Origin: Jeongeupia chitinilytica
GTDB lineage: Bacteria > Pseudomonadota > Gammaproteobacteria > Burkholderiales > Chitinibacteraceae
Assembly: GCF_014652315.1 (NCBI RefSeq)
Contig: NZ_BMYO01000004.1
Coordinates: 124,001 to 188,000 of the forward strand
Direction: 5' to 3'
DNA: 64,000 bases
Part shown: in pieces, positions 63,610 to 64,000 of the stretch
Position numbering within the stretch: the stretch's first letter is position 1
How the letters are laid out: the number at the start of each line of letters is the position of its first letter
Made by a program: the position numbers and the translations under genes
Notes under the pieces: model-generated
What the model saw: only the letters and a program-made list of their open reading frames with translations
The model's database searches: none
Told to the model about the DNA's origin: nothing

Positions 63610-64000
63610 ATGCAAGGCGTGGTGTATCGCAAAACCCAGCAAGGACTCGCCGAGATGGTCAACCGTTCGAGCGGGCTGCCGGCCAAATCGCGCCAGCTGC
63701 TGATCCAGATCGACGGCATCAAGACCACCGACCAGCTGATCACGACCCTGAGCGGTCGTGAACTGCTGCAGGCACTGCTTGAACTCGAATGGGACGGCAT
63801 GGTCGAGAAGATCGCCGGCCAGATCGGCCCGGTGCCGGCGCCGTCCCCCGCTGCCGCCAGCCTGCCCGCGCCCAGCCCGGCTGCGCTGGGCAGCAAACAG
63901 CTCGCGCAGATCCGCCAGATCGTTTACATCAGCAACAACACCCACCTGCGCGGCGAACTGGACGAATGGATCGATCGCGTCCTCGGCCAGTGTGCCGATC
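63610..64000 (+). CDS. Protein of unknown function, paralogue of 63000 gene (3' end outside window)
   Basis: 130 residues visible from the ATG at 63610. N-terminus YRKTQQGLAEMVNRSSGLPA KSRQLLIQIDGIKTTDQL parallels the gene upstream (Y-x-KT, RS-x-x-L, RQ-x-LI-x-IDG). A Pro/Ala-rich linker (VPAPSPAAASLPAPSPAALG) follows, then a helical segment (LAQIRQIVYISNNTHLRGEL DEWIDRVLG). The gene continues past the window. Function unknown. Confidence 0.75.
   Translation, partial: MQGVVYRKTQQGLAEMVNRSSGLPAKSRQLLIQIDGIKTTDQLITTLSGRELLQALLELEWDGMVEKIAGQIGPVPAPSPAAASLPAPSPAALGSKQLAQIRQIVYISNNTHLRGELDEWIDRVLGQCAD

Overview
The window looks like a high-GC betaproteobacterial chromosome, most likely order Neisseriales (the Chitinibacteraceae/Chromobacteriaceae side). 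The reasons are the order mlaFEDCB-mlaA-ABC exporter-bolA-murA-hisG-hisD, the hisBHAFIE-hinT-tatABC block, an MSHA-type pilus locus, a short (HisZ-dependent) HisG, and resB-ccsA cytochrome c maturation. Lineage is inferred from gene order and protein features only. I see no IS element, prophage, tRNA, rRNA or CRISPR array. Nearly all of the window is ordinary, tightly packed chromosomal coding sequence.

Layout. 1-2.4 kb: end of an MSHA pilus locus (mshL secretin, cut by the window edge, and mshM ATPase, minus strand). 2.6-6.5 kb: the Mla phospholipid-transport system (mlaFEDCB, mlaA). 6.5-9.1 kb: an ABC-2 exporter split by a GNAT gene, a BolA protein and a small membrane protein. 9.1-14 kb: murA, a DUF4870-like gene, hisG, an unknown zinc-ribbon membrane protein, hisD. 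14-22.1 kb: a parvulin gene, then moaA-mobB-moeA-moaD-moaE-mobA-moaC-narX-narL, which makes molybdenum cofactor and senses nitrate. 22.2-25.4 kb: ydhR-like, rluF, tlyA, and an SbtA-type bicarbonate transporter with a PII-like partner. 25.5-32.9 kb (minus): a PglL-like oligosaccharyltransferase, tatCBA, hinT, hisE, hisI, hisF, hisA, a small membrane protein, hisH, hisB. 33.1-35.1 kb (minus): a TfoX-like gene and a thiamine-diphosphate decarboxylase. 35.3-45.9 kb: narGHJI, a flavodoxin-like reductase, narK, nnrS and a hemerythrin-domain gene. 46-48.3 kb: pdxY and tyrS. 48.6-57.8 kb (minus): the type IV pilus chemosensory operon pilG-pilH-pilI-pilJ-chpA. 58.2-62.8 kb: engB, cytochrome c4, resB, ccsA. 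63-64 kb: two related genes of unknown function, the second cut by the window edge.

How it works together. The centre of the window is a nitrate-respiration unit: NarX/NarL sense nitrate, Moa/Mob/Moe enzymes make the bis-MGD cofactor of NarG, NarGHI reduces nitrate, NarK moves nitrate/nitrite, and NnrS plus hemerythrin handle nitric oxide made as a by-product. Three copies of the palindrome TAGTCC-N4-GGACTA lie at moaA, between narG and the flavodoxin-like gene, and upstream of narK. They probably form one regulon, with NarL the obvious candidate regulator. An NsrR-like box lies just before the hemerythrin-nnrS pair.

Most notable larger-scale feature: the his genes are split into two blocks facing each other, and so are the nar/moa genes. 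One inversion with ends between hisD and the parvulin gene (about 14.0 kb) and between hisB and the tfoX-like gene (about 33.0 kb) would restore both hisGD-BHAFIE-hinT-tatABC and narGHJI-...-ppiC-moaA...narXL. No hisC is present.
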